This document shows, piece after piece, positions 1 to 8,491 of a DNA stretch of 42,050 nucleotides. Positions within the stretch are counted from its first letter, which is position 1. Every line of letters starts with the position of its first letter. The notes beneath the pieces were generated by a model that did no database searches, had not been told where the DNA came from, and saw only the letters and a program-made list of their open reading frames with translations. The stretch covers positions 1 to 42,050 of the forward strand of contig JAFQEZ010000066.1 in NCBI GenBank assembly GCA_017398805.1, given 5' to 3'. The stretch comes from Bacteroidaceae bacterium (lineage in GTDB: Bacteria; Bacteroidota; Bacteroidia; Bacteroidales; Bacteroidaceae). The position numbers and the translations under genes are program-made.

Positions 1-37
1 GAATTTAACGGTGCCGGTTAAAGAGATTACCTCTGCT

Positions 38-90
38 TGTCATTGCGCAATTGTCATCCCGACAGAGCGTAGCGACGAGGGATCTCTTTT
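38..90. repeat. REP-like intergenic repeat, half copy
   Basis: The stretch beginning gtcatcccgacagagcg and ending gggatctc is nearly identical, in reverse complement, to 36455-36490, differing at about one position over 34 bases. It lies downstream of the minus-strand phospholipase-like gene, in non-coding DNA. Only one half of the palindromic element seen at 36429-36490 is present. The rest of 1-201 holds no gene that I can support. Confidence 0.7.
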
Positions 91-201
91 TCATAACTAC
101 TGCAAATATTTTGCTGACCCACACCTTTTTGCTACTGACCCCTAAAATCAAGTATCTTAATCAATGTTGAAGACAGTTTGTACAGAACCGTCAAATACCA
201 C

Positions 202-1452
202 CTACATAAACGGTGTAAAAACAGTCACAAACCAACCGCAGAAACGTCTCCAACATGAGCGATCTTTATAAATCTCCTTAGTCAGCCTATAGCTGTTCTG
301 TTTATCGAGATTGATATAATGCTGGAGTTCATCGGTATCTTCCTTGCCGAATATGAAAAGGTTCGTTTCGTAGTCATAAATAAGACTACGGCTGTTCAAG
401 TTTGCCGACCCGATTGTGCAGTACTTTCCATCGACGCACATCACCTTTGAGTGATTGAATCCCCCCGTGTACATATACACCTCTGCCCCACGCTTCATCA
501 GTTGATATCCTACACGCCACACGCCGTCAGGAACTAGTGGAATATCACCTTTCTCGGACAAGATGAGCGTAACCTTCACACCATCATCAATGGCCTTCTC
601 AAGCGCCTTGCGGACAATAGGCATTGGCATAAAATATGGGTTTATAAGAATTATGCTGTCTTTTGCCGCGTGTATTGCATTTGCATATGCACGACGCATT
701 CGCTCCGGAGTCCTTCCCGGCCAACGGTCCACAACAGCAACGTCAGCACCGCCTTCAACATCATGTTCCGGGTAATACTCTTTTCCGTCAATGCGTCCAC
801 CACCCTCGGCTTCCCACATATCAAGGAAAATTTTCTGCAGTTCGTTTACCGCTTCACCCGTAATCTTTGAATGCATGTCACGCCATTCTCCCACTCCCTC
901 AATACCGTTCAAATAGTAATCAGCAACATTTATTCCGCCAATGTAGCCAATTTTGCCATCAATAACAACAATCTTGCGATGATCGCGTGAATTGCGGTTC
1001 ACCCAAGGAAAATTTATAGGATCGAATTTGATGATTTCAATCCCTTGTGCGCGTATTGCCTCAAGGTCTTTCTTCTTCAGTGGACGGTCGTTGGACATAT
1101 TGCCGAATGCATCGAACATGGCACGCACCTCAACACCCTCTTTCGCTTTCTTGGCGAGTGATCCTATCACCACCTCATTTATTGAGTCATTACGGAAATT
1201 GAAATACTCAAGATGAATATGATGCTTGGCCTTTTCGATATCTGCCAACAACGAATCGAACTTCATATGGGCACCGTTGAGTATATCGACATGATTGTTG
1301 TGGGTATAAGGAATTCCTTCGCTTTTGAGGTATTGGACAAAAGCCGAATCGGAACATTCGTGTTCACTGCGTTCTATTGCAACAAAACTGCTGCACGATG
1401 ACACGCACAGCAACAGAAAAAGTATCGGTATAAAAATCAGTCTCTTAATCAT
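202..1452 (-). CDS. Cardiolipin synthase-like phospholipase D family lipoprotein
   Basis: This 416-aa protein has the two HKD motifs of the phospholipase D superfamily: H158-x-K160-x4-D165, followed by the usual GG-x-N, and H334-x-K336-x4-D341, followed by GSANLNSRS. This layout is that of bacterial cardiolipin synthases, which join two phosphatidylglycerol molecules. The N-terminus is a hydrophobic segment ending in a lipobox-like VSSC with Cys20, so a membrane-anchored lipoprotein is likely; classical ClsA instead has two N-terminal membrane helices. The gene stands alone on the minus strand. A Bacteroidota -7 element (TAACTTTG) lies about 55 bp upstream. The catalytic family is certain; the choice between cardiolipin synthase and another phosphatidyl transferase is inferred from length and the closing motif. 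Confidence 0.88.
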   Translation of the reverse strand: MIKRLIFIPILFLLLCVSSCSSFVAIERSEHECSDSAFVQYLKSEGIPYTHNNHVDILNGAHMKFDSLLADIEKAKHHIHLEYFNFRNDSINEVVIGSLAKKAKEGVEVRAMFDAFGNMSNDRPLKKKDLEAIRAQGIEIIKFDPINFPWVNRNSRDHRKIVVIDGKIGYIGGINVADYYLNGIEGVGEWRDMHSKITGEAVNELQKIFLDMWEAEGGGRIDGKEYYPEHDVEGGADVAVVDRWPGRTPERMRRAYANAIHAAKDSIILINPYFMPMPIVRKALEKAIDDGVKVTLILSEKGDIPLVPDGVWRVGYQLMKRGAEVYMYTGGFNHSKVMCVDGKYCTIGSANLNSRSLIYDYETNLFIFGKEDTDELQHYINLDKQNSYRLTKEIYKDRSCWRRFCGWFVTVFTPFM

Positions 1453-1506
1453 CTCTGTTTCAAATCATGGCATATTTCAAACAACAGCCCTCGCCTTTTT
1501 GGCGTG

Positions 1507-1514
1507 CAAAGTTA
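1507..1514 (-). promoter_or_regulatory. Promoter -7 element for the cardiolipin synthase-like gene
   Basis: On the minus strand this reads TAACTTTG, a full match to the Bacteroidota -7 consensus TAnnTTTG. No convincing TTTG was found at the expected distance upstream, so only half of the promoter is supported. Confidence 0.5.
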
Positions 1515-1636
1515 CAAAAAATAATCAAGATTAGGTAAAAATGCCATGTTAAGAACAAAAACAGCAGAAGAAAAGAACATTAGGTTTATAATATAAAGAG
1601 GCTGGCTAAAATAGATCTTTTATCCAACCTCTCTAC

Positions 1637-1678
1637 AAAAGGCGGTGACCCAAATGTAAAAATGGGTCACCGCCTTTT
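1637..1678 (-). terminator. Strong stem-loop after the ECF sigma/membrane-protein operon
   Basis: A 16-bp perfect inverted repeat (1637-1652 and 1663-1678) with a 10-base loop lies 7 bases past the stop of the membrane-protein gene. Read on the minus strand it ends in four T, so it is a likely intrinsic terminator although the T-tract is short. Confidence 0.75.
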
Positions 1679-1684
1679 GCTGTA

Positions 1685-2260
1685 TCATTGTTCTTCCAGT
1701 TCTTTTATCTGTGAAAGCATCTCGTCTATTTTCTTCACAGTCTTGAAGTGTATCTTCAGACCAACTAGGCCACCTATTGCCCCTCCGATACCGGAACCGA
1801 CAACAAAACCTATACCCATTGCACGGTCGGGGATATAATTCAAGGTTTCATATACAAGCCAGGAGAACCACACTGCAACCATCGGCACAGCGAAATAGAG
1901 CCACTCTCCGTATCTTTTTTTCAGTTTGACAAGGTCATACGTCTCTTTCAGAAGGTCGCTGCTCAAGTCCTTTGATTTCAGCAGATTCTTATGCTGTACG
2001 TAAGTTGCCACTGTACTGGACATGAGAATTAGAAAAGTGAAAGCGGCAAAATAGAACGAGAACCCGTAGTGCACAAAAACCGAGGTACAGAAGATTATCG
2101 CAAAAACGCCAACCAACATCATCCTCACCGCAACACGGTTCAAATCCTGCAATTTGCCTTTTATAGCCCTGCGCATATGTTGCTCGCGAACGATTTCCTG
2201 CTCTTCGAGTTTGGACTTAAGCAACGCTATCTGCCCTTTCATTTCTTCAAGTTCAATCAT
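1685..2260 (-). CDS. Coiled-coil membrane protein coupled to an ECF sigma factor
   Basis: Not recognised as a named family. The 191-aa protein starts with a charged, Glu/Lys-rich coiled coil of about 45 residues. Two hydrophobic helices follow (near residues 48-85), then a charged linker, then two more hydrophobic stretches, the last Gly-rich (a GIGGAIGG run), and a charged tail. It directly follows the sigma gene on the same strand. I place the start at 2260, because aaggga sits about 9 bases upstream and this leaves a 4-base gap after the sigma stop. A start at 2281 would overlap the sigma gene by 17 bases. Its position suggests it could restrain the sigma factor at the membrane, but it lacks a recognisable anti-sigma domain, so that role is inference. 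Confidence 0.75.
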   Translation of the reverse strand: MIELEEMKGQIALLKSKLEEQEIVREQHMRRAIKGKLQDLNRVAVRMMLVGVFAIIFCTSVFVHYGFSFYFAAFTFLILMSSTVATYVQHKNLLKSKDLSSDLLKETYDLVKLKKRYGEWLYFAVPMVAVWFSWLVYETLNYIPDRAMGIGFVVGSGIGGAIGGLVGLKIHFKTVKKIDEMLSQIKELEEQ

Positions 2261-2264
2261 AACA

Positions 2265-2774
2265 TCATCCCTTCTGTCCATGGCTGTTATTTTTAGTATT
2301 AGACATTCTTTTCAATTGTTCGCGTATCCTTACAAGACGCACCGAGACATTCTTGGCACTTATTCCGACTATTGCACCTATATCCTCATAACTGAGATTC
2401 TCGAGCCACAGAAGTACAATAGCCCTGTCAAAGTGACCAAGCAACATAATCCGCTCACGCAACATACGTATCTGGCGTGTATCATAATCGTTGTCTTCAA
2501 AAAGATTTATATCCATCGACAACGGGATTTCATCGCCTCTTCTCTTTTTCTTACGTTCGGCGGTTATACACGTATTGAGCGCAACGCGCCATATCCATGT
2601 CTTCACATCGCTCTCTCCACGGAAACGGGCAAACCCCTTCCACATATTTATGAGTGTCTCCTGAAACAGGTCCGCCACTTCGTCGGCATCATTGGAGAAC
2701 ATGTAGCACACTGTATAAATCGTGCTGCGGTGCTCCCTTACAACCGTTTCAAATTCTTTCTCAAGATTATCCAT
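2265..2774 (-). CDS. ECF-type RNA polymerase sigma factor
   Basis: A 169-aa sigma-70 family protein of ECF size. Region 2 is visible near residues 10-75 (DLFQETLINMWKG and the WIWRVALNTC segment). Region 4 lies near residues 115-155, with the helix-turn-helix LSYEDIGAIVGISAKNVSVR. Region 3 is absent, as expected for ECF factors. It leads a two-gene operon with a membrane protein. An ECF-type promoter (2796-2820) sits just upstream, pointing to autoregulation. The stimulus is unknown. Confidence 0.92.
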   Translation of the reverse strand: MDNLEKEFETVVREHRSTIYTVCYMFSNDADEVADLFQETLINMWKGFARFRGESDVKTWIWRVALNTCITAERKKKRRGDEIPLSMDINLFEDNDYDTRQIRMLRERIMLLGHFDRAIVLLWLENLSYEDIGAIVGISAKNVSVRLVRIREQLKRMSNTKNNSHGQKG

Positions 2775-2795
2775 TATCTTATTATTTGCTTATTG

Positions 2796-2820
2796 GACGC
2801 AAAGAATCCCCGAAAACTAC
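2796..2820 (-). promoter_or_regulatory. Putative ECF-type promoter, autoregulatory
   Basis: Read on the minus strand this is GTAGT, 16 bases, CGTC, and it lies 22 bases upstream of the sigma start. The second ECF operon has GTAAC, 16 bases, CGTC at 39997-40021. A CGTC -10 core with about 16 bases of spacing is classical for ECF promoters. Confidence 0.5.
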
Positions 2821-2829
2821 AAAAACAGC

Positions 2830-2863
2830 AAAAAAAATAATGAGGGCATACACCCTCATTATT
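2830..2863 (-). terminator. Intrinsic terminator of the M16 peptidase gene
   Basis: A perfect 11-bp inverted repeat (2836-2846 and 2853-2863) with a 6-base loop lies about 20 bases past the peptidase stop. On the minus strand it runs into eight T, which is textbook intrinsic terminator structure. It insulates the ECF sigma operon. Confidence 0.88.
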
Positions 2864-2884
2864 ATAAGAACCATATACCGTTTC

Positions 2885-5680
2885 TTATTCAGCCGGGCTG
2901 ATTGAAACCTGTATGAAGTTATGCTGGTTTACGATTGTCTGCATAAGTTCCTGAACAGCCTCAGATGTCACACTGTTTACTGCAGACTCATACAATGCAT
3001 CGTAATCCTCCTCATAGTCATTCATGCTCTTGAGGCAATTCATCCAGTAAGAGTTGCTTACCCTTTTCTGTGGGATGTTCTTCTTGATGTTCTGGAGAAT
3101 CATATCAAGTTTATCGGCAGGAATACCATCCTCTACAAGGCTGTAAATTCCGGCAACAGCAAGGTCTGACAACTTCTTCACACTCTCAGGATTTGTCTCG
3201 AAAGCAACCTGAATAAGCGCCAGAGGCTTAGGCTCGCGACGCATTTGAGCTGCTGTGCTTGCACCGTATGTACCACCTTCGCTCTCACGGAGAGTCTCAA
3301 CATAAATCATGTCAAGGTAAAGGCTTGCAACCTCAAGCAGCACATCATTCTGGATGCTGTAAGGAATCTTTGCAGAGTAAACCTGTAGAACTGTATTCTT
3401 TGGTGTCTCCATTGCAATAGGCAGGTCGCTCACAACCTCACCTTTCACGATATTCTCCTTGCGGTCGATAACCTTTGCGCCCTTCTTGCCACCGGGAAGC
3501 GAAGCGATATACTTCTCTACCAATGGTTTGAGAGTCTCGGCATCGATATTACCGACAACATATACTGTTGCACCGGCAACATCACCGAAGAGACGACGGC
3601 TTGCATTCTCAAGGTCTGTGATATTCATCTTCTCAAGCATCTCTGTGCTGACAACCTGACGACGCTCATGATTGCCATATAGTATTGCATTGGCATGCTT
3701 CTGGAACTGCATCATAGGCTGTTTCTCAAGGTTAGGAAGAATAGCCTTAATCTGGTTGATACCGTTCTGGTACTCCTCATTGTCGAAACGTGGATCAGCC
3801 ACATTCAGGTAGATAAGCTGCATCGCAGTCTCGATATCCTTGGGAGTTGCAGTAGCTGTTATATCGTGGCTTGTATTGCCGATATTCAATGCGCATTTTA
3901 CATTCTTACCTGTAAGCATCTTCTTGAGCTGAACACCGCTGAACTTTGAAAGACCACGGTTCTGCTGGAAGAGCATCCAAGCATTATCCTCGAAAGAGGG
4001 AAGTTCAGAAGTTTCAATGAGAGTGCTGCCGCCATCCTTTACAACAGAGATGATTACCTCGTCGTTCTTGAGGGTTGTTGGCATGAAGACAACCTTGGCG
4101 CCATTGCTTAGCGTCCATACAGACGAACCGTAAGCACCGTTCTTCACCTTCTTCACTGAACCCGGTTTAATTGCATCGGCATCGAGCAGAGGCTCACCGG
4201 CACCCTCCTCTACAGGGGCAGAGATTTCGCTTTTCTTCACCTCATCTATTACCGCAAGAAGAGTCTCCTTTGTAGGATGCTCAAGACCTGCACGCTCCGG
4301 AGCCTTATAAATTACAACAAAGTTCTCCTCTGTAATTACCTGAGCAAGAATCTGGGCAAAAACAGCAGATGGCAACTGAGAACATATCATCTGTGTCATC
4401 TGGAGTTCTGTCTCTGGTGAAAGCAGATAGTTATTCTGGAAGAAGTGTCCGAGGATTGGCCATACGTACTCGGAATTCTCACGTGTTGCAGCAGCCTCTA
4501 CAGCCTTCTCTGCTTGGCTTATAAGCTTTGTCTTTGCACGCTCAAGTTCGCTTTCAGTTATGCCATAGCGTTTAATTCTCTCAATTTCGGTATAGAACGC
4601 CTTCAATGCAGACTCTGTATCACCATCCTTGAAAACCACCTGTGCCTGAACAGCATCGCAACCCTCGCATAAGGCGCCGATACCGAGTGATCCGTTGATA
4701 AACGGTGCATTTGACGATGCTGTCACAGCCTCCATACGTTCCTGGAACACGTTGCCGATTACAGCCTTTACGATATCAAGAACGAATGCAGCATCCGTCG
4801 AAGCCATCTCTTTTGGCATAGCCTCGCTTCTCCACAGCAACTCTATCATTGATGCGCTTGCCTCAGGATCGGTAATTACACCTACTACTGGTTCTGTATT
4901 TCCGGGGATATTGATGATGGGCTTTACGGTTGGTGTTGCAGGAGCAGGGATAGAACCGAATGTATCCTTGATTTTCTGCTCAATCTGGTCAACGTCAACG
5001 TCACCTATGACAACTACAGCCTGCATATCAGGATTGTACCATTTGCGGTAGAAACTTGTAAGGCTCTCGGGCTTGAAAGTCTTTAGTTGTTCCTCACCGC
5101 CGATGAGTGTACGGCGTGCCATCTGTGTCTCGCCGAAATAGTATGGCAATGACTTCTCGAACATTCTCCAGTTGGCATCACGGCGTGAACGGCGCTCCTC
5201 GAGGATTACACCACGCTCGGCATCAATCTCCTTGGGGTCACATGTCACATAATGTGAATAGTCGTGAAGAACAAGAAGACATGAATCAATGATACCCTCA
5301 CGGACAATGGGAATATTATTCAGCATGTACTGAGTCTGCTCAAAACCTGTAGATGCATTGATATTGCGGCCGAACTCGGCACCGATGCTCTGCAGATACT
5401 CAAGCAGTTTCTTGTCGGGGAAGTTCTTTGTACCGTTGAAACACATGTGCTCAAGGAAGTGTGCAAGACCGTCCTGGTCGTCAGCCTCCTGGAAAGCACC
5501 AACATTGGTCGCCAAATAGAACTCGGCACGCTGGGCAGGCTTGTCGTTATGACGGATGTAATAGGTAAGTCCGTTCTCGAGCTTTCCTATCCTTACATTC
5601 TCGTCAACAGGCAACTGTGTCTGTCCGAACGAAATGATGGTGACGAATGTCACCGCCAAAGAAAGAAAAAATCTTTTCAT
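2885..5680 (-). CDS. Secreted M16 (pitrilysin/insulinase) family zinc peptidase
   Basis: A 931-aa protein with an N-terminal signal peptide (about residues 1-19, Gln after the cleavage site). The inverted zinc motif HFLEH (H74, E77, H78) is followed by the conserved Glu about 76 residues on (E155, in a run ending GVILEERRSR). The length fits a fused M16 protein with an active N-terminal half and a C-terminal half lacking the zinc motif, both forming one clam-shell chamber. Such proteins degrade peptides in the periplasm; the substrate is unknown. The gene is monocistronic, with a good promoter at 5728-5758 and a terminator at 2830-2863. Confidence 0.93.
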   Translation of the reverse strand: MKRFFLSLAVTFVTIISFGQTQLPVDENVRIGKLENGLTYYIRHNDKPAQRAEFYLATNVGAFQEADDQDGLAHFLEHMCFNGTKNFPDKKLLEYLQSIGAEFGRNINASTGFEQTQYMLNNIPIVREGIIDSCLLVLHDYSHYVTCDPKEIDAERGVILEERRSRRDANWRMFEKSLPYYFGETQMARRTLIGGEEQLKTFKPESLTSFYRKWYNPDMQAVVVIGDVDVDQIEQKIKDTFGSIPAPATPTVKPIINIPGNTEPVVGVITDPEASASMIELLWRSEAMPKEMASTDAAFVLDIVKAVIGNVFQERMEAVTASSNAPFINGSLGIGALCEGCDAVQAQVVFKDGDTESALKAFYTEIERIKRYGITESELERAKTKLISQAEKAVEAAATRENSEYVWPILGHFFQNNYLLSPETELQMTQMICSQLPSAVFAQILAQVITEENFVVIYKAPERAGLEHPTKETLLAVIDEVKKSEISAPVEEGAGEPLLDADAIKPGSVKKVKNGAYGSSVWTLSNGAKVVFMPTTLKNDEVIISVVKDGGSTLIETSELPSFEDNAWMLFQQNRGLSKFSGVQLKKMLTGKNVKCALNIGNTSHDITATATPKDIETAMQLIYLNVADPRFDNEEYQNGINQIKAILPNLEKQPMMQFQKHANAILYGNHERRQVVSTEMLEKMNITDLENASRRLFGDVAGATVYVVGNIDAETLKPLVEKYIASLPGGKKGAKVIDRKENIVKGEVVSDLPIAMETPKNTVLQVYSAKIPYSIQNDVLLEVASLYLDMIYVETLRESEGGTYGASTAAQMRREPKPLALIQVAFETNPESVKKLSDLAVAGIYSLVEDGIPADKLDMILQNIKKNIPQKRVSNSYWMNCLKSMNDYEEDYDALYESAVNSVTSEAVQELMQTIVNQHNFIQVSISPAE

Positions 5681-5727
5681 GATATGATTAAATTAAAATA
5701 AAGTGTCCTGTTTATCAATTAGACGTG

Positions 5728-5758
5728 CGAAATTATATAAAACTACAAAAAAATCAAA
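5728..5758 (-). promoter_or_regulatory. Bacteroidota-type promoter for the M16 peptidase gene
   Basis: On the minus strand: TTTG (5755-5758), 19 bases, then TAATTTCG (5728-5735). This matches the TTTG / TAnnTTTG consensus at all but one position, 48 bases upstream of the start codon. Confidence 0.65.
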
Positions 5759-5898
5759 CTGCAGGAATAATTTTTTAAGCAAACATGTTAAAAAATATTT
5801 ACACTAAATGAGAAGGTGAATAAATTTAAACAAACCTTATAGCTATCTTTTTGAAATATTCATTATCTTCGCGAAAACTATCATTAACAAGGAATACT

Positions 5899-6438
5899 AT
5901 GGTTTATAACGAAAGGGATGTTCGCCATGAACATGTAATTGAATGTGCAAAGCAGATGATGACTGCTGCACGCACCGCGCCAAAGGCGAAAGGTGTAGAT
6001 ATAATCGAAATAATGATGATAACGGATGACGACATTGTCGCACTGGGCAATGCACTCCATCAGATTGGCGAGAACATGGGCCGAGGAGGTCTCATGCGCG
6101 ATGCCGACAACATTCTCTCTGCTGAGGCTGTTCTGCTCATCGGCTCACGCGAAGAAGCGATGTGTCTCAACTGCGGATACTGCGGTTTCCCAACCTGCGG
6201 TGAACGCACTCCGGGCGTTCCGTGTGCAATGAACACCATAGACGTGGGCATAGCAGTCGGTTCAGCATGCGCAACAGCAGCAGATCTTCGTCTTGACACC
6301 CGTGTAATGTATTCAGTCGGATATGCTGCATTGAAACTTGGTTGGATGCCGGGATGCAATTATATAATAGGAATACCGGTGAGCGCAAGTTCCAAGAACC
6401 CGTTCTTTGACCGCAAACGTAAAGTCCAGCCACAATAA
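5899..6438 (+). CDS. DUF2148 ferredoxin-like domain protein
   Basis: The protein is 179 aa from the start at 5899, where aagga lies a few bases upstream; an upstream in-frame start at 5851 is less likely because it falls in the promoter region. A Cys-rich block (CLNCGYCGFPTCGE, with further Cys in PGVPCA) resembles an iron-sulfur site, followed by a hydrophobic Ala/Gly-rich stretch. This is the DUF2148 family, whose biochemical role is not established. The stop codon overlaps the aguA start (TAATG), so translation is probably coupled, yet no known step of agmatine breakdown calls for such a protein. A -7-like TATCTTCG occurs at 5864-5871. Confidence 0.82.
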   Translation: MVYNERDVRHEHVIECAKQMMTAARTAPKAKGVDIIEIMMITDDDIVALGNALHQIGENMGRGGLMRDADNILSAEAVLLIGSREEAMCLNCGYCGFPTCGERTPGVPCAMNTIDVGIAVGSACATAADLRLDTRVMYSVGYAALKLGWMPGCNYIIGIPVSASSKNPFFDRKRKVQPQ

Positions 6439-7469
6439 TGGAGCAGCCGAAAAGAGAATTGTTCATGCCTGCAGAATGGCATCGTCTGCAGATGGTACAG
6501 CTTACCTGGCCGCATGAAAACACCGATTGGAATTATATGCTCGACGAGGTTGAAGCATGTTATATTGAACTTGCCAAAGCAATAAGCCTGCGCGTCAAAT
6601 TGCTCATCGTTGCACCCGACACACAGAAAGTCCGTGCAACCCTGGAGAAGAACAATGTGATAATGAACAACATCACACTGTTCGAGGCTCCCACCAATGA
6701 CACCTGGGCACGCGACCATGCATTCATTACCTTGCTTGGTGACAATGTACCCCACTACATAGACTTCTGCTTCAACGGATGGGGACGCAAGTTCGAGGCA
6801 TCGCTCGACAATGCAATCAACGGCAAGCTTTACGATGCCGGGATTGTGAGCGGTGAATATGAGGATTGTACATCATTCGTGCTCGAGGGCGGTTCAATCG
6901 AGAGTGACGGCAAAGGAACAATTTTGACAACAAGCCAATGCCTGCTTGCACCTCACCGCAACCAGCCAATGGACAAGGAGGAGATTGAGAAGTGCCTGAA
7001 AAAGATGCTGCATGCCGAACGCATATTATGGCTCAATCATGGCAACCTCATAGGTGATGATACCGACGGTCACGTTGACACCGTTGCGCGCCTTGCCCCC
7101 AACGACACAATCGTGTACATGCAGGCGACAGACTGCAGCGATGCGCAATACGAAGACCTGCGTGCCATGGAAGATGAGATAACCGCGTTACGCACTGCCG
7201 AAGGCAAACCATACAGAATGGTTGCCCTGCCCTCACCCGACCCCATCCATGACGAGGAAGGAGAACGTTTGCCGGCGACATACGCGAATTTTCTCATAAT
7301 CAACAATACGGTACTCTACCCCACATATGCACAACCCGAGAATGACCGCAAGGCAGCAGAGGCTTTAAAAGAGGCATTCCCTTCGTACAGCATTGTCGGC
7401 ATTGATTGCCGTGCATTGATAAAACAACACGGTTCGCTACATTGCGTAACCATGCAATACCCCCGATAA
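6438..7469 (+). CDS. aguA: Agmatine deiminase
   Basis: A 343-aa member of the peptidylarginine-deiminase family that hydrolyses agmatine to N-carbamoylputrescine and ammonia. Catalytic features are visible: NDTWARD (D88 and D93), the LEGGS segment around E150, DGHVD with H212, and the nucleophile C336 in GSLHCVTMQYP at the C-terminus. Length is normal for the family. The start overlaps the preceding stop by one base, and aguB follows 5 bases after the stop. Together with aguB it forms the two-step route from agmatine to putrescine. Confidence 0.95.
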   Translation: MEQPKRELFMPAEWHRLQMVQLTWPHENTDWNYMLDEVEACYIELAKAISLRVKLLIVAPDTQKVRATLEKNNVIMNNITLFEAPTNDTWARDHAFITLLGDNVPHYIDFCFNGWGRKFEASLDNAINGKLYDAGIVSGEYEDCTSFVLEGGSIESDGKGTILTTSQCLLAPHRNQPMDKEEIEKCLKKMLHAERILWLNHGNLIGDDTDGHVDTVARLAPNDTIVYMQATDCSDAQYEDLRAMEDEITALRTAEGKPYRMVALPSPDPIHDEEGERLPATYANFLIINNTVLYPTYAQPENDRKAAEALKEAFPSYSIVGIDCRALIKQHGSLHCVTMQYPR

Positions 7470-7474
7470 TAACT

Positions 7475-8368
7475 ATGACAATGGATACAATAAAAGTAGG
7501 AATAATACAGCAGAGCATCGGCACAGATATTGACAGCAATAAGCAGAAACTGGCTGAATGCATACATAATGTTGCATCTAAAGGAGCACAGCTCGTAGTA
7601 TTGCAGGAACTCCACAACTCACCCTACTTCTGTCAGGTAGAGTCAACAGAGAACTTCTCCTATGCAGAACCTATCCCGGGTCCATCAACCGATTTCTACA
7701 GCAAAGTGGCAGCCGAGTGCAAGGTGGTACTTGTGACATCACTTTTCGAGGCACGTGCCAAAGGCCTTTACCACAATACAGCCGTAGTTTTTGACAGCGA
7801 CGGCAGCATTGCAGGCAAATACCGCAAGATGCACATACCCGATGACCCGGCATATTACGAGAAATTCTATTTCACACCCGGTGATATCGGTTTCCGTCCG
7901 ATAAAGACATCCATAGGCACATTGGGTGTGCAGGTATGTTGGGACCAGTGGTATCCCGAGGGAGCACGCCTTATGGCACTCCGTGGCGCAGACCTGCTTA
8001 TTTACCCTACAGCAATCGGCTGGGAAAGCAGCGACACTCCCGAGGAGAAGGAACGCCAGTTGGGTGCATGGCAGACAGTACAACGTGGTCATGCCGTTGC
8101 AAACGGTTTACCTGTTATAGCCGTGAACCGCGTGGGGCACGAGCCCGACCCCTCAGGAATGACCAACGGCATACAGTTCTGGGGACACAGTTTCATTGCA
8201 GGACCACAAGGCGAATTCATCGCGCATCTTGGCGAGCAGGAACAGTGCGAAGTTTTCGAGGTTAGTATGAAGCGTAGCGAAACGGTGCGCCAATGGTGGC
8301 CATTCCTCCGCGACCGTCGCATAGAGGAGTTCGGATCACTTGCAAAAAGATACCTTGACGAAGAATAA
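7475..8368 (+). CDS. aguB: N-carbamoylputrescine amidase
   Basis: A 297-aa carbon-nitrogen hydrolase (nitrilase superfamily) with the Glu-Lys-Cys triad: E45 (LQELHN), K118 (KYRKMHIPDD) and C155 (VQVCWDQWYPEG). The last motif is typical of N-carbamoylputrescine amidase, which releases putrescine, CO2 and ammonia. I use the ATG at 7475; the ATG at 7481 is an equally possible start. In-frame codons further upstream overlap aguA and do not look like family sequence. It completes the operon DUF2148-aguA-aguB. No terminator is obvious downstream. Confidence 0.95.
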   Translation: MTMDTIKVGIIQQSIGTDIDSNKQKLAECIHNVASKGAQLVVLQELHNSPYFCQVESTENFSYAEPIPGPSTDFYSKVAAECKVVLVTSLFEARAKGLYHNTAVVFDSDGSIAGKYRKMHIPDDPAYYEKFYFTPGDIGFRPIKTSIGTLGVQVCWDQWYPEGARLMALRGADLLIYPTAIGWESSDTPEEKERQLGAWQTVQRGHAVANGLPVIAVNRVGHEPDPSGMTNGIQFWGHSFIAGPQGEFIAHLGEQEQCEVFEVSMKRSETVRQWWPFLRDRRIEEFGSLAKRYLDEE

Positions 8369-8445
8369 AACCACGAAAAAGGAAATAAACCCTACTTTTT
8401 GTAATAATTGTATGTTTTTATCGTGTGCATTATCATAAAAAGTAT

Positions 8446-8453
8446 TAATTTTG
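8446..8453 (+). promoter_or_regulatory. Promoter -7 element for the ThiE-like gene
   Basis: TAATTTTG matches the Bacteroidota -7 consensus exactly, 38 bases upstream of the start codon. No clear TTTG lies at the right distance, so this is a half-site call. Confidence 0.45.
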
Positions 8454-8491
8454 CATTTGATTATATCGAATTATACAGAATTACAATATAG

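Noticed and set aside
2154-2840. Plus-strand frame of 228 codons across the ECF sigma region
   Set aside because: It is antisense to two well-supported genes and has no recognisable motif.
5851-5898. Upstream start for the DUF2148 gene
   Set aside because: The extra 16 residues fall on promoter-like sequence, while the ATG at 5899 has aagga upstream.
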